DNA of 64,000 nt from positions 62,001-126,000 of the forward strand of contig NZ_JAKIRP010000008.1 in NCBI RefSeq assembly GCF_021646545.1, in the 5' to 3' direction. Position numbers and translations under genes: made by a program. The DNA is from Chitinophaga filiformis. GTDB taxonomy: Bacteria > Bacteroidota > Bacteroidia > Chitinophagales > Chitinophagaceae. The notes below the pieces were generated by a model. The model saw only the letters and a program-made list of their open reading frames with translations. It was not told the origin of the DNA and made no database searches. Position 1 is the first letter of the stretch. The number at the start of each line of letters is the position of its first letter. Positions 25,801 through 34,224 of the stretch are shown one piece after another.

Positions 25801-26979
25801 TCTGAAGTTGGTAAACCGGTTCTGTTTCCTGTTCCAGATACTTAGTCCGCCGCCATCTGTACCGATCCATATATTATGATCCGCATCTTCGCAGAGGGAC
25901 AGGGTGAAATCATTGATGAGGCTATTGGTGTTCAGTGGATCATGGGTGATGCGCGCAAAGCCGGCTTTTCCCGGATCGAGGATATTAACGCCTCCACGGA
26001 GGGTTCCTATCCATTTGCGTCCTTCACGATCTTCAAAGATGGAGAATACAGCTGTGCTGGTAAGCAGGTCTTTATTCCCGGGAGAAGCCAGTTGGGTGAT
26101 CTTTTCTGTAGATAGTGGCATTGTGAAAATACCTTCCCCGTCGGAGGCAATCCACAGTGTATTATACCGGTCGATGATGAGATGCACGACCCTTTTGGAA
26201 TGGGTAGTAAGCACGCTGGTGAAGGTATTGGCAGCGAGGTTATATTTATATAGGCCTTCGTCGGTACCCAGCCACAGCTGGCCTTTATGATCTGCCTGTA
26301 AGGCGATCCCGTTCCTGATATTATCGTTGATGACCCTTACCACGCCGCTGTTGTTGTCATAAGTACAGAGCCCGAAGTTGCGTACAAATAACCAGGTCTG
26401 GCCGGAGGCGTCTATTGTGATCGATGAAACTTCATATTGGGTAGTAATAGCATCCTGGTACCTGAGCGGCGCCTGTCTGGCGGGGCCTGAGGACTTATAC
26501 ACAAGCAGTCCTTCTCCGTTGGTGCCAATGAATATGGTTTCTTTTGCTCCGGGCAGGATAGCGTTCACGGGTACCAGGATCTTCTTCGCCTTTGAGGCTT
26601 TGTAAGGGAGGTACTGCAGGCCCGAGAAACGACCGGTGGTATTACTGTAAATGCTAATGCCGCCCCGGGTGCCAATCCAGAGGCGTTTGTGATGATCTTC
26701 AGTGATGCAGGCAATCCGGTTGTTAGCCAGGGAATTACTGTCGTTGAATTCATTCCTGTATACAGTGAAATTGTAGCCATCGTAGCGGTTTAATCCGTCG
26801 TAAGTGCCAAACCACATAAAACCGTTGTGGTCCTGGTAGATGCTGGTGACCGCATTATTGGAGAGTCCCTGTTCAATACCCAGATAGGTAAGCAGAGGTG
26901 GAGCAGCAGCAAAGGAATTGACTGGCAAGCAATACACACACCATACCCAGAGGATGGCAAGCCTCAGATATTTTTTCAT
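22897..26979 (-). CDS. Hybrid two-component system sensor/regulator (one-protein HTCS)
   Basis: About 1360 residues from the ATG at 26979; a GTG at 26985 would add two residues. A signal sequence is followed by two seven-bladed propellers of two-component regulator repeats (about 30-690, e.g. SIYQDHNGFMWFGTYDGLNRYDG), a Y_Y_Y domain (about 700-770) and one membrane span (WWAYLLYMAAIAGMAYTYL). Then come HisKA with the phospho-acceptor His near 833 (ISHEFRTPL), HATPase (NLLSNALKF, DTGCGIS, GFGIGL), a receiver with Asp near 1146 (IISDVLMKGMDG), and a C-terminal AraC-type HTH. It senses a periplasmic glycan and activates the adjacent susCD operon. All catalytic residues are present. Confidence 0.97.
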   Translation of the reverse strand: MKKYLRLAILWVWCVYCLPVNSFAAAPPLLTYLGIEQGLSNNAVTSIYQDHNGFMWFGTYDGLNRYDGYNFTVYRNEFNDSNSLANNRIACITEDHHKRLWIGTRGGISIYSNTTGRFSGLQYLPYKASKAKKILVPVNAILPGAKETIFIGTNGEGLLVYKSSGPARQAPLRYQDAITTQYEVSSITIDASGQTWLFVRNFGLCTYDNNSGVVRVINDNIRNGIALQADHKGQLWLGTDEGLYKYNLAANTFTSVLTTHSKRVVHLIIDRYNTLWIASDGEGIFTMPLSTEKITQLASPGNKDLLTSTAVFSIFEDREGRKWIGTLRGGVNILDPGKAGFARITHDPLNTNSLINDFTLSLCEDADHNIWIGTDGGGLSIWNRKQNRFTNFRHLAGNDASLCSDFVTSIIRDFQDNIWISTWGTGIYRYNKSKRSFDHYACFNQANSTEDKNTWLLYEDAAKTLWAGVCTGSPLYRFNRAANRFEIFDSHLTNILSMAEDNKGDFWAGDYTSLIKIDRATKHHQVYNIGYPVRVFHQDKAGNCWIGTEGGGLLLFNRETGTYVRYTKADGLANNSILKILEDKSGNLWISTFYGISRFSPWQKTFKNYSQSDGLLSNQLNYNAALALPSGEFMFGGIKGLNIFYPDSLPSFSGTPGILLTGLKVDNVPIEQADRYVTGRTADHITSLKIPYNKAVLALDFVSPEYSAPDKIDYAYYLDGWDKGWNYVGKSRTANYTRLHEGDYTFRIKTTNTEGVWNAREYTLQITILPPWYRTWWAYLLYMAAIAGMAYTYLQYKAQKTKLAFDIRLARLETEKEKELNEKKLAFFTNISHEFRTPLTLIINPVKELLNNTDKTPGNGLEVVYRNARRLLSLVDQLLLFRKADSEMDRLKITRMNFHNLCREVYLSFSQQAKGKQIDYIFNCSNPQLEVYADREKIEIVLFNLLSNALKFTPENGTVSIIVNEVEDNITVNITDTGCGISEDAGQRLFEKFYQVKEKQTSGKAGFGIGLYLSKHFIESHKGEISLTSSPGQGTSFTVQLRKGTSHFAGQYIFEEMSDDPAMLEELMGNITSEISLERPGADNEQSPLEDIFTSKRSILVVDDNAEIRGYLQLLFREKFIFLEADNGEDGLKLAREHFPDIIISDVLMKGMDGMELCTTIKQDPSLSHIPIILLTGNPSQEIKLKGIECGADDYITKPFEQDLLLARIENILQNRNALQDYFYDKITLKKNDARISAEYKHFLERCITIVEDNLDKDTFNIKMLAAEIGMSHSNLYKKVKSISGHSVNAFIRFIRLRRAAVLLLSTDCNVNEAAFGVGLNDMKYFRKQFSKLFGMNPSEYIKKYRSSFNKDFNVVNWKE

Positions 26980-27190
26980 ATTCACTGTAATTTATACTGT
27001 CCCTTATTTTATTTCATAACGACTGTCAGAAAATGTACGGAACTTATTTTAATAAATGAAATTCCCGGACGGAAAATGTTGAATATGAGATGTGATAGGA
27101 GAGAAGTGTAATATGATGAAATAGAGTTACCTTGCGGGTATAAATTTAAGTGTTACCCCCGGCTATACACAGCCACAAAACGGACAAGAT

Positions 27191-27823
27191 ATGCTTAGAA
27201 GTAATGATGCAGCAAAATTCTGGCGTTGGTTTGAAGAGAAGAGTGAAGACTTCCGCTTTTTCAGGGAAATGGATCCGGAAGAGTGCGAAGAATTGTTTGG
27301 AGAGCTCACGGAAAGACTTCATCTGTATTGTACCAGCCTGTTTTTCGAGATGCGTAGTGATGTGAATAATGAAGGTGAGCTTATCATTACTGCTGAAGGT
27401 GATGAAGATTTCTTTGATGATGCAGAATTCCTGGTATCAAAAGCGCCGACAATTGATCATTGGACGTTTACCGCGCTGATTCCGGCGGAAGAAGACAATG
27501 AGGGGATCGAGTACGAAGACCTTGACCTGTCTCCATCTGAAATGTGGTTTACTGCCATTGAAGATGAGAAACATCCGGACAAGCTGAACCTGGTGATCCA
27601 TTTTAAGGATTATGAGCTTATTAAACAAAGTGAGCATCTTGATACAGCTATTTTTTTGCTCTTGCAAAGTGTATTGGGCGAGAAGATGTTTGCGCAGTAT
27701 ATTAATGTGTATGCGATAACCGAGTTGCCTGGCGATCCTGAAGAAGATGGATATCCGGAGTTGAGTACGTTACCGGAGTATATCGCGGCGATGAGGGAAG
27801 AGAGGAAGAAGAGTATTGGATGA
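27191..27823 (+). CDS. Conserved-looking hypothetical protein, 210 residues
   Basis: A strongly acidic cytoplasmic protein (no signal or span). It starts with an amphipathic helix (DAAKFWRWFEEKSEDFRFFREM) and has alternating beta strands (GELIITAEGDEDF, WTFTALIPAEEDN, LNLVIHFKDYEL). The C-terminal part, AIFLLLQSVLGEKMFAQYINVYAI, reads like a conserved core. The composition resembles immunity-type proteins, but I do not recognise the family. No co-directional neighbour is close. Confidence 0.7.
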   Translation: MLRSNDAAKFWRWFEEKSEDFRFFREMDPEECEELFGELTERLHLYCTSLFFEMRSDVNNEGELIITAEGDEDFFDDAEFLVSKAPTIDHWTFTALIPAEEDNEGIEYEDLDLSPSEMWFTAIEDEKHPDKLNLVIHFKDYELIKQSEHLDTAIFLLLQSVLGEKMFAQYINVYAITELPGDPEEDGYPELSTLPEYIAAMREERKKSIG

Positions 27824-28231
27824 TGATGAGTGAGATATTGATGGGCGATCAGCACGGCTGAAGCATAAGTCTACGCGGCCACCTATCCGGTGCATGTTGT
27901 TGAAGTACTATCCCCATTGTGTACAATATGTCAAAGAACTGTTTCCGTTTGTAAACTTCAGATACGTGTTACTGCGCCCAGCCCACGCGGTCCTGTTTAT
28001 TGCGGCTGCTGATGCAATGTTAGCACTATTATCCCTGCCTTTTCGGGCGATGTATATAAACTGCAAAATGATGTATACAAGCCGCAAAAATGTGGGACGA
28101 AATACAAAAATGTGAGGTTGGGAGTTTAAATTAAGGGTTCACTTGTTTTGACAGGTTTCAAAGCGAATACGTTTCCAAACGGACACAGGTTACATTTATG
28201 GAATTTAGGGACAATCTGCATCTCACAAAAA
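27824..28231. other. Intergenic region with a 21-bp tandem repeat
   Basis: About 400 bases without a convincing gene; the short frames in it lack start context and coding bias. Its main feature is the pair GATGTATATAAACTGCAAAA (28049-28068) and GATGTATACAAGCCGCAAAA (28070-28089), two imperfect direct repeats with a 21-bp period, followed by a looser ACAAAAATG motif. Confidence 0.5.
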
Positions 28232-28897
28232 ATGAAATACATGAAAGTGTTACTTACTGTTTTGTTAATTGTCCTTTTAAAGCTCACCGCCTTCTCCACC
28301 GCCCAATTTCCCGATAAGATCGTCTATAAGGGGAAGGAGTACAACATGCATAGCAATCCCCTGGAAAGTTATTTTACCCGGCATCCGGAGAAACGTCCCC
28401 GGGCAGGACTCTCCTCCACAGCACTCTGGCGGGGATACATTGCAACCTTCGAAGTACGCGAGGGTACGCTTTACTTGAAGGATATCGAGGTCATGGTGAG
28501 GGACACAGCCAGAAAAGACGGATACGGTACGAAATTTCAAAGCGTCCTGGAGCAGGTTTTTCCAGGACAAACTGATATCAAGGTCGACTGGATGACAGGT
28601 CTGCTGGTCATCCCTTATGGTAAATTGGTCAATTATGTGCATATGGGATACGGTTCCAGCTACAAGCACTACATCCTGCTGGAAATAGACAAAGGAGCCG
28701 TCAAAAAAGATAAACACCTTAGCTACCGCAAATATGAAGCCTTTAAAAACAAACAGTTCCTGGCCTTTAAGAAAACAGATGAATACCAGCAACTCAAGGC
28801 CTCCCTGCTGCAAAAGGAGAACATGGGAGAAGAAAACCTGGACGACTTCCTGAAAAGCTTCATCATCGACTATACGTCCCGGATCCTGGTCGATTAA
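28232..28897 (+). CDS. Exported hypothetical protein, 221 residues
   Basis: The start MKYMKVLLTVLLIVLLKL at 28232 gives a clean signal peptide ending near residue 22 (AFSTAQF). The mature part is rich in lysine and tyrosine (HPEKRPRAGLSSTALWRGYIATFEV, YGKLVNYVHMGYGSSYKHYILLEID) and would act in the periplasm or outside. No known domain was recognised. It is followed 39 bases later by the TPR gene, which has its own promoter. Confidence 0.75.
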   Translation: MKYMKVLLTVLLIVLLKLTAFSTAQFPDKIVYKGKEYNMHSNPLESYFTRHPEKRPRAGLSSTALWRGYIATFEVREGTLYLKDIEVMVRDTARKDGYGTKFQSVLEQVFPGQTDIKVDWMTGLLVIPYGKLVNYVHMGYGSSYKHYILLEIDKGAVKKDKHLSYRKYEAFKNKQFLAFKKTDEYQQLKASLLQKENMGEENLDDFLKSFIIDYTSRILVD

Positions 28898-28909
28898 TGA
28901 GAAACATAA

Positions 28910-28917
28910 TATATTTG
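28910..28917 (+). promoter_or_regulatory. -7 box (TATATTTG) of the TPR gene
   Basis: An exact TAnnTTTG element 19 bases before the start codon. The -33 partner 20 bases upstream is weak (CTGG). Confidence 0.55.
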
Positions 28918-28936
28918 CACAACTTTATCCCTTTAT

Positions 28937-29890
28937 ATGAAATCAATATTGACCTTGTTACTGCTCCTGGCAACCCTGTTCGCTGCTGCACAGCAAACAA
29001 AACAAGACTCGTTGCTATTTGATCAGGCTGCGGCCCTCCTCTCCGGTGGAAAATATGATGAGGCATTGACCATCGTAAACCGCCTTATCAGCAACCGCAA
29101 AAATGCAGAATACTTTGATCTGCGCGGTGAGATCTACATGCGCAAGGATATCGCAGATACCGCACTGTTCAACTTTAACGCCGCGCTCATGCTGGATCCG
29201 CAAAATCCTTACATATACTCTCATCGTGCATCCGTTTTTCTGTCTTTCCAGATGCCGGACGAGGGGATCGAAGACTATAACCAGGCCATAAAACTGATCA
29301 AAGGCAACGATACCCTGAAGTACAGTATGATCGGCAACCGTGGTAGCGCGCGTCAGATGAAACGTGATTTCCAGGGCGCATACGAAGACTTTAAGACAGC
29401 ACTGACTTTTGATTCTGTCAACATACAGGCCCTTATCAGTATGGGTTCTATCCTCGATGATCTCGGTAAGCCAAGGGAAGGTATCACATACCTCGAGAAG
29501 GCCGTCCGTCTTTCTGCGAACGAAGTCAGCGCCATCGGCAATCTCGGTTTCCGCTATATAGATTTTGGTGAATACAAAAAGGCAATCGCGATGTTCAACA
29601 GGGTGCTTGAACTTTCTCCGAACGATGGTGTGGCCTATAACAACAGAGGCTACGTGAAATACAAAATGAACGATCTGAAAGGGGCCCTTAAAGATATTGA
29701 GCTCTCGATCAAATATTATCCGGCCAACTCTTATGCTTTCCGTAACAGTGCCCTCATCCACCTTGCTATGAAACAGCAGGATAAAGCCTGTGAGGACCTT
29801 CAGCATGCTATAGAACTAGGATTTACACCCATGTATGGTAATGAGGTGCAGGAGCTGTTAGAAAAGCACTGCTTGCTAAAGACAAAATAA
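28937..29890 (+). CDS. Exported TPR-repeat protein
   Basis: 317 residues with a signal peptide (LLLLLATLFAAAQQ). At least seven tetratricopeptide repeats fill residues 25-300, e.g. AEYFDLRGEIYMRKDIADTALFNFNAALMLDPQNPYIYSHRASVFL and VAYNNRGYVKYKMNDLKGALKDIELSIKYYP. The last has the Sel1/TPR-like form KQQDKACEDLQHAIELGF. It likely works as a periplasmic protein-binding scaffold. The partner is unknown and the neighbours give no hint. Confidence 0.9.
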   Translation: MKSILTLLLLLATLFAAAQQTKQDSLLFDQAAALLSGGKYDEALTIVNRLISNRKNAEYFDLRGEIYMRKDIADTALFNFNAALMLDPQNPYIYSHRASVFLSFQMPDEGIEDYNQAIKLIKGNDTLKYSMIGNRGSARQMKRDFQGAYEDFKTALTFDSVNIQALISMGSILDDLGKPREGITYLEKAVRLSANEVSAIGNLGFRYIDFGEYKKAIAMFNRVLELSPNDGVAYNNRGYVKYKMNDLKGALKDIELSIKYYPANSYAFRNSALIHLAMKQQDKACEDLQHAIELGFTPMYGNEVQELLEKHCLLKTK

Positions 29891-30030
29891 TAACATGAGA
29901 GAAAGTGAGCCCGCATCCATTAACCAGTTTAAAAGGAGCTGTTTTTATTTTGAAAAGCTGGAAAATGAATGATATCTTGGCTAGCGTTAACACACATTTC
30001 AATATTTAACTAAAATCTAATCCCTGTACT

Positions 30031-30531
30031 GTGAAAAAAGCATCTATGATGTGTGGCATGGCCATTGTCGCCGCACTTACCTTTTCATCCTGCGCTACTA
30101 TTTTTGGAGGTACCCGTTACACCTTCGTAGTAAATTCTCATCCCGGCGATGCCAAATTGGTGATTACCAACAAAAAGGGGCGTGAAGTCTTTAGCGGCAA
30201 TACACCCGCTACGGTACGACTGAAATCCGGTGCCGGCTACTTTTCTCCGGCCCGGTATACTGTAAAGTTCACTAAACCCGGATATGAGGAATTTACAATG
30301 CCTATCCATTTTAAATTAAATGGTTGGTATTTCGGAAACATCCTGATCGGCGGAGCTGTTGGTATGTTAGTCGTGGATCCGCTGACTGGAGGTATGTGGA
30401 AAGTTGGCAATGCAGATAAGCAGATCTACAAGACATTGAAGCCACAAGCGGGAACTGAACCATCTCTGACTATTATCGATGTAGAACATGTCGATGGTGC
30501 AATGAAGGAGCGGTTAGTGAAGATCAATTAG
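30031..30531 (+). CDS. Putative lipoprotein with PEGA-like domain (GTG start)
   Basis: 166 residues from a GTG at 30031. This start is needed for a proper lipoprotein signal (KKASMM...ALTFSSCAT, Cys near residue 22); the next ATG would remove the basic N terminus. The mature part has a PEGA-type surface-layer fold: FVVNSHPGDAKLVITNKKGREVFSGNTPATVRLKS, then FSPARYTVKFTKPGYEEF. A glycine-rich hydrophobic stretch follows (FGNILIGGAVGMLVVDPLTGGMWKV). Such proteins are common in Bacteroidota and their role is unknown. Confidence 0.8.
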   Translation: MKKASMMCGMAIVAALTFSSCATIFGGTRYTFVVNSHPGDAKLVITNKKGREVFSGNTPATVRLKSGAGYFSPARYTVKFTKPGYEEFTMPIHFKLNGWYFGNILIGGAVGMLVVDPLTGGMWKVGNADKQIYKTLKPQAGTEPSLTIIDVEHVDGAMKERLVKIN

Positions 30532-30649
30532 TTTATTAAGATTTCTTCCTCTAGGATACACCTGCAGGAAGAAATCTTATTCGTCGTGTTCTGTAAAGCG
30601 GAACGTTGAGAATTGGTGTCGGGAAAACGGATACGGTACTACGCGTCAG

Positions 30650-30685
30650 TAAAAAGCCCCCATAAAGTTGACTTTATGAGGGCTT
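30650..30685 (-). terminator. Intrinsic terminator of the DUF2167 gene
   Basis: The 14-bp stem AAGCCCCCATAAAG / CTTTATGAGGGCTT (one mismatch) has a 4-base loop. It is followed on the minus strand by TTTTT, just past the DUF2167 stop. Confidence 0.75.
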
Positions 30686-30704
30686 ATCCAAGAACTAATT
30701 TCAA

Positions 30705-31766
30705 TTATACGTTGCCGGATGTCTTATCACTATTACCAGCTTCCGGGGCCGGAGTATGATCTGCTGCAAGTCCTTCCGCAGCGGGTGCTTCCTCTTCCAC
30801 AGCCACTGTATCCTGTTCCTCGGTCGTCGCCAGATCAGCAGTGTCGATGTCTTTCTCTTTCTTTTTACGGGAGAAAAGGTTTTTCAGGAAGCCGATCAAT
30901 GCAAGGAAACCAATAGCGATGAACTTCCAGCCTGCAGCCAGGAACTTCAGTAAAACAGCGAATAAGCCAGCCTTTGCAAGTACCTTACCTGCTACCAGTC
31001 CGCCGATGGTCCATACCGCTATCTTGTCGATCTTCGGATCAAAATCACTATAGGCATTACCACTGGTAAAGGAGGACATATTCAATACCTTGTCGATGTT
31101 GGCTTTAACGAGTGGCAATTCATCCATCGTACAAACGGCTTTCAGAGAAAGAACGCCATGACGTCCCAGTACACGTACGTCGTAATTCAGCGTATTAGCA
31201 CCTTCCTGGTCGCCAAATTTGATTTCCTTGGCCCAGTGCAGTACTTTCTTTTCCTTGTCATAATAGGGCTTCTGTGCCCATCCAACGAAATGCAGGGTAG
31301 GGTAACCACCTTGTACACGCGCTTTGTTGGTTTCTTTTTCGTCTTCCTGCATCTTCTTCAGCATGTCGTCATAGTCGATCTTTTCCGCATCGTCATCTTT
31401 CACGTACCCCATGTCTTCGTACTCAACGACAAAAACATAAGAGCCATCAGTAAAAGGGTCGGAGTTTTCCGGAAATATCATACCTAGTACATCCTCAGCA
31501 CCGGAAGGAGGATTACCCCAGAGTTCTGTCAATACCCATTTACTCTGTTGCTGGTTGAGGAATTTGAATCCTTTAGGCACGTCAACCGTGGCTTTACCGC
31601 CCGGAAGGTTGATCAGGCCGGTTTCAAATTTCTGCGCTTTTCTCACAGAATCAATGAAGTGCTCCAGTTGCTCTTTATAGATCTCAGTAGAATCTTTAGC
31701 GGGAACTGCTGCATTCAGGGTCAATGCACCCAGCAACAGTACAGTCATGTACAAAGTTTTTAGCAT
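30705..31766 (-). CDS. DUF2167 membrane protein
   Basis: 353 residues. A signal peptide (LLLGALTLNAA) is followed by the DUF2167 domain: INLPGGKATVDVPKGFKFLNQQQSKWVLTELWGNPP, then GMIFPENSDPF, YVFVVEYEDMGYVKDDDA and HFVGWAQKPYYDKEKKVLHWAKEI. Two hydrophobic segments lie near residues 255-300 (VWTIGGLVAGKVLAKAGLFAVLLKFL and FIAIGFLALIGFLKNLF). The tail is acidic and proline/alanine-rich. The family is membrane anchored and uncharacterised. The gene is monocistronic with its own terminator. Confidence 0.9.
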   Translation of the reverse strand: MLKTLYMTVLLLGALTLNAAVPAKDSTEIYKEQLEHFIDSVRKAQKFETGLINLPGGKATVDVPKGFKFLNQQQSKWVLTELWGNPPSGAEDVLGMIFPENSDPFTDGSYVFVVEYEDMGYVKDDDAEKIDYDDMLKKMQEDEKETNKARVQGGYPTLHFVGWAQKPYYDKEKKVLHWAKEIKFGDQEGANTLNYDVRVLGRHGVLSLKAVCTMDELPLVKANIDKVLNMSSFTSGNAYSDFDPKIDKIAVWTIGGLVAGKVLAKAGLFAVLLKFLAAGWKFIAIGFLALIGFLKNLFSRKKKEKDIDTADLATTEEQDTVAVEEEAPAAEGLAADHTPAPEAGNSDKTSGNV

Positions 31767-32147
31767 GTAGTATTCGGTTGTAGTTCGATAAAGGGATTTA
31801 TTTATGATAATTTCTTAAAGGGGTAAACCTGAATATTAAACGTTATTGTCCTGAACGTGCAAATATAGAAAAATAGTTTATGTTTTCAAACAAATGTAAA
31901 AAGCCCCCACTGCACCCTTCCCCGGCCGCGCAAGTCCGGCGTTAAGGCTATGCCATAGCTAATGACCGCATCAAGGATATATGTAGCAGCTAGCTGGCAA
32001 TTACAGCACTTCCGGCTAGCACGGACCATGCAGTGCTGTTCGTATTTGCTCGGGGAAGAAGGGGGGACTGTATATAACTTCTTCTGTCGTTTTGAAAAAA
32101 AGCGTTAACTTAACAAGAGACTATAGATAAATGTTAATCCCTGACCT
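31767..32147. other. Intergenic region with a strongly structured segment
   Basis: 381 bases between divergent genes. Bases 31905-32067 can fold: an outer stem joins CTTCCCCG (31917-31924) with CGGGGAAG (32051-32058), extended by C-runs against G-runs. Inside are hairpins GCTATG/CATAGC (about 31947-31959) and CAGCAC/GTGCTG (about 32005-32038). No reading frame explains it. It could be a small RNA, a long 5' leader or a relic of a mobile repeat. Confidence 0.45.
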
Positions 32148-32627
32148 ATGCATTCTCCCCGACACTTTGAAAATGAAAACTTAAAAGAAAGAAGCACTTA
32201 TATTTTTAGACTTCTTATTGGAATTGCTGCACTAATCGGCTCTCAATTTTTACTACCAATTCTTAGGCCTAACCGGTTCTCCGGTTCCATGGGAGAATGG
32301 GTAATTACTTTTGTGCTTATCTTGCTTTTGACAATAGATCTGTTATTCGATAAAATGTTTGTGAGTATTACTTTTGACCCAATTGTTAAGAGAATAACTT
32401 TAAGAACCATGACCTTACTTAATGGGACGGAAGTCAAAGATTACAATTATCCGGACATAACCTTTAAATGTGGTAAAGACCCGGGAGGTACGAGCAAGCA
32501 AGCGAAAGAATTTGTTGAGATCTATAGCCGGCGAAATCGGTTGATAAAGCTCGAGAAGGCTTGTATCGGAGACTATTCTTTTGACAATATACTCGCAGAA
32601 TTGAAGCAACTGGTAAGTGTAAGCTGA
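32148..32627 (+). CDS. Hypothetical two-span membrane protein
   Basis: 159 residues with two hydrophobic segments (YIFRLLIGIAALIGSQFLLPIL and GEWVITFVLILLLTIDLLF). A C-terminal domain of about 85 residues is beta-rich (VSITFDPIVKRITLRTMTLLNGTEVKDYNY), resembling PH-like domains next to membrane anchors. No family recognised. Confidence 0.65.
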   Translation: MHSPRHFENENLKERSTYIFRLLIGIAALIGSQFLLPILRPNRFSGSMGEWVITFVLILLLTIDLLFDKMFVSITFDPIVKRITLRTMTLLNGTEVKDYNYPDITFKCGKDPGGTSKQAKEFVEIYSRRNRLIKLEKACIGDYSFDNILAELKQLVSVS

Positions 32628-32744
32628 CAAAATATGCAGATGCAGGCAATGGGGACGTTACGTGCCGCTGGTTTAGAGGAATCGTTCCTGAATATACGAA
32701 AGCCTGATAAATGAGACTGTTCATCGGGCGACATTCAACAAAAC

Positions 32745-32775
32745 AGCCTTCAAGTCTTTCGATCTGAAGGCTTTT
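32745..32775. terminator. Bidirectional terminator hairpin
   Basis: AGCCTTCA / TGAAGGCT stem with a 12-base loop and TTT on the plus side and AAAA-rich sequence on the other, between two convergent genes. Confidence 0.55.
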
Positions 32776-32793
32776 GAAATTAATAAAGTCAAG

Positions 32794-33240
32794 TTAACTG
32801 TTCGCAGGTTCTTCTTCTTCTTTCTTTGAAGGAATAACACCCCAGATCAATGCCCCGATAATCAACAGCGCAACTATTTTACCGCCATATCTTGTGTAGA
32901 AAGGCAATTTATTAAGTTGTTCTTTGTTTTGCTTTTGTGATGCTAAAATTGCATCTACTTTGTCTTGCGGCATATCATAAAAAGAGTCCGATTTTTCATC
33001 GAAGAGAACCAATTTAGGTTCTTCTGTGACGTATAATGGTAGGAAGTAAGCGATGTTGTATTCTTTATGAAGTGTCGCCACGTCAATAAAATTGCCATGG
33101 TCTGACTTAAATTCATCGGTATCTGGTAAGTCATACACTTTCTTTAATACTTCTCTTTCCCCCATAGGAATTTTAATGCCCGCAAATACAGAAGTTGAGG
33201 AGAACGCAATTAGTAAAGCGATAAAAATTGGACGGATCAT
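32794..33240 (-). CDS. Hypothetical exported protein with C-terminal membrane anchor
   Basis: 148 residues. An N-terminal signal (FIALLIAFSSTSVFAG) is followed by a short soluble region (MGEREVLKKVYDLPDTDEF, YNIAYFLPLYVTEEPKLVLFDE). One span near the end (GGKIVALLIIGALIWGVI) precedes an acidic tail (KKEEEEPANS). The layout (soluble part outside, KK/EE tail inside) resembles the much larger DUF2167 protein upstream only in general design. Function unknown. Confidence 0.7.
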   Translation of the reverse strand: MIRPIFIALLIAFSSTSVFAGIKIPMGEREVLKKVYDLPDTDEFKSDHGNFIDVATLHKEYNIAYFLPLYVTEEPKLVLFDEKSDSFYDMPQDKVDAILASQKQNKEQLNKLPFYTRYGGKIVALLIIGALIWGVIPSKKEEEEPANS

Positions 33241-33510
33241 GGGAATAAATGCTAATTTAATATTACTTGTTTAAGGGTATAGCTTAGACTTATAGTCTAT
33301 AGGGCTAATTTCAAAATAAAAATACATTTTTTATTTAAATATGATAAAATAAAAGTATACTATATAATTCGTCAATAATTACTGCAACTTTTCCGGATAG
33401 TGCCGAATACACCTGCAGCGGCCAGACGGAACTTCACTCATACTATATGGTATTTTCTTTATTATATTTACAGGAACTTGAGCAATGACTTTACTAAATC
33501 ACTGGTTTTT

Positions 33511-34101
33511 ATGACAAAAATGGAACAGGCTTTTCAATTGTTTGATGCATATAATCAACAGGACCCTTCACGGATAACATGGGATGGGAATCAATATGCA
33601 TCTGAATATTTTTACGCTATTCAATTGTATGAATGGGTAAAGAAGCTGAATCCGGAGGCCAGTGAACCACTTCTACTTGCTTCAAGATGTCAGCATATAG
33701 GAAGATGGGAAATCGCCAGAGAAACGTACCCCGAAGGGAGAGTAGGTTACTTGAAATGGAGAAACGATCTGTCGCATTTTCATGCACGGAAAGCCACGGA
33801 AATATTGCAGTCAATAGGGTATGACGCGGACACCATTTCCAGGGTCAATGAAATTGTTTTGAAGAAAAGACTTAAAACGGATGCTGATGTCCAAACGATG
33901 GAGGATGCCCTTTGCCTGGTGTTCCTGTCATTTCAGTATGATGATCTTATAAAGAAACATACAGAAGAAAAGATGATTGGTATTTTGCAAAAGACATGGG
34001 CAAAGATGAGCGAAGAAGGAAGGCAGGTAGCCTTGTCCCTTACTTATAGTAACGCCGGACAAATGCTCTTGAATAAAGCACTAAACGGTGGCGATCAATA
34101 G
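33511..34101 (+). CDS. DUF4202 protein (HD-like metal hydrolase fold)
   Basis: 196 residues from the ATG at 33511 (MTKMEQAFQLFDAYNQQDP); the frame upstream to 33400 has no family-like sequence. The DUF4202 pattern is clear: LLLASRCQHIGRWEIARETYPEGRVGYLKWRNDLSHFHA, DTISRVNEIVLKKRLKTDADVQTMEDALCLVFL, and KMIGILQKTWAKMSEEGRQVALSL. The spaced His/Asp residues (RCQH, HFH, ED) suggest a divergent HD-type metal site. No substrate is established. It is monocistronic. Confidence 0.88.
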   Translation: MTKMEQAFQLFDAYNQQDPSRITWDGNQYASEYFYAIQLYEWVKKLNPEASEPLLLASRCQHIGRWEIARETYPEGRVGYLKWRNDLSHFHARKATEILQSIGYDADTISRVNEIVLKKRLKTDADVQTMEDALCLVFLSFQYDDLIKKHTEEKMIGILQKTWAKMSEEGRQVALSLTYSNAGQMLLNKALNGGDQ

Positions 34102-34224
34102 TATTTGCGCGGCTTGTCCCAGGTATGATCGAGGGCAGCCAATTTGGTGCCGGGCACAATTTCCTGGATATTTGATGAAGAAATTTCGCAGGCTGGTTCG
34201 CCAATGGCAGCTAGCCTGCACTCA

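Noticed and set aside
27894..28115. 73-residue frame
   Set aside because: It runs across the 21-bp tandem repeat and has no coding character.
29015..29806. 263-residue frame opposite the TPR gene
   Set aside because: It is antisense to in-register TPR repeats, which explain the long opening.
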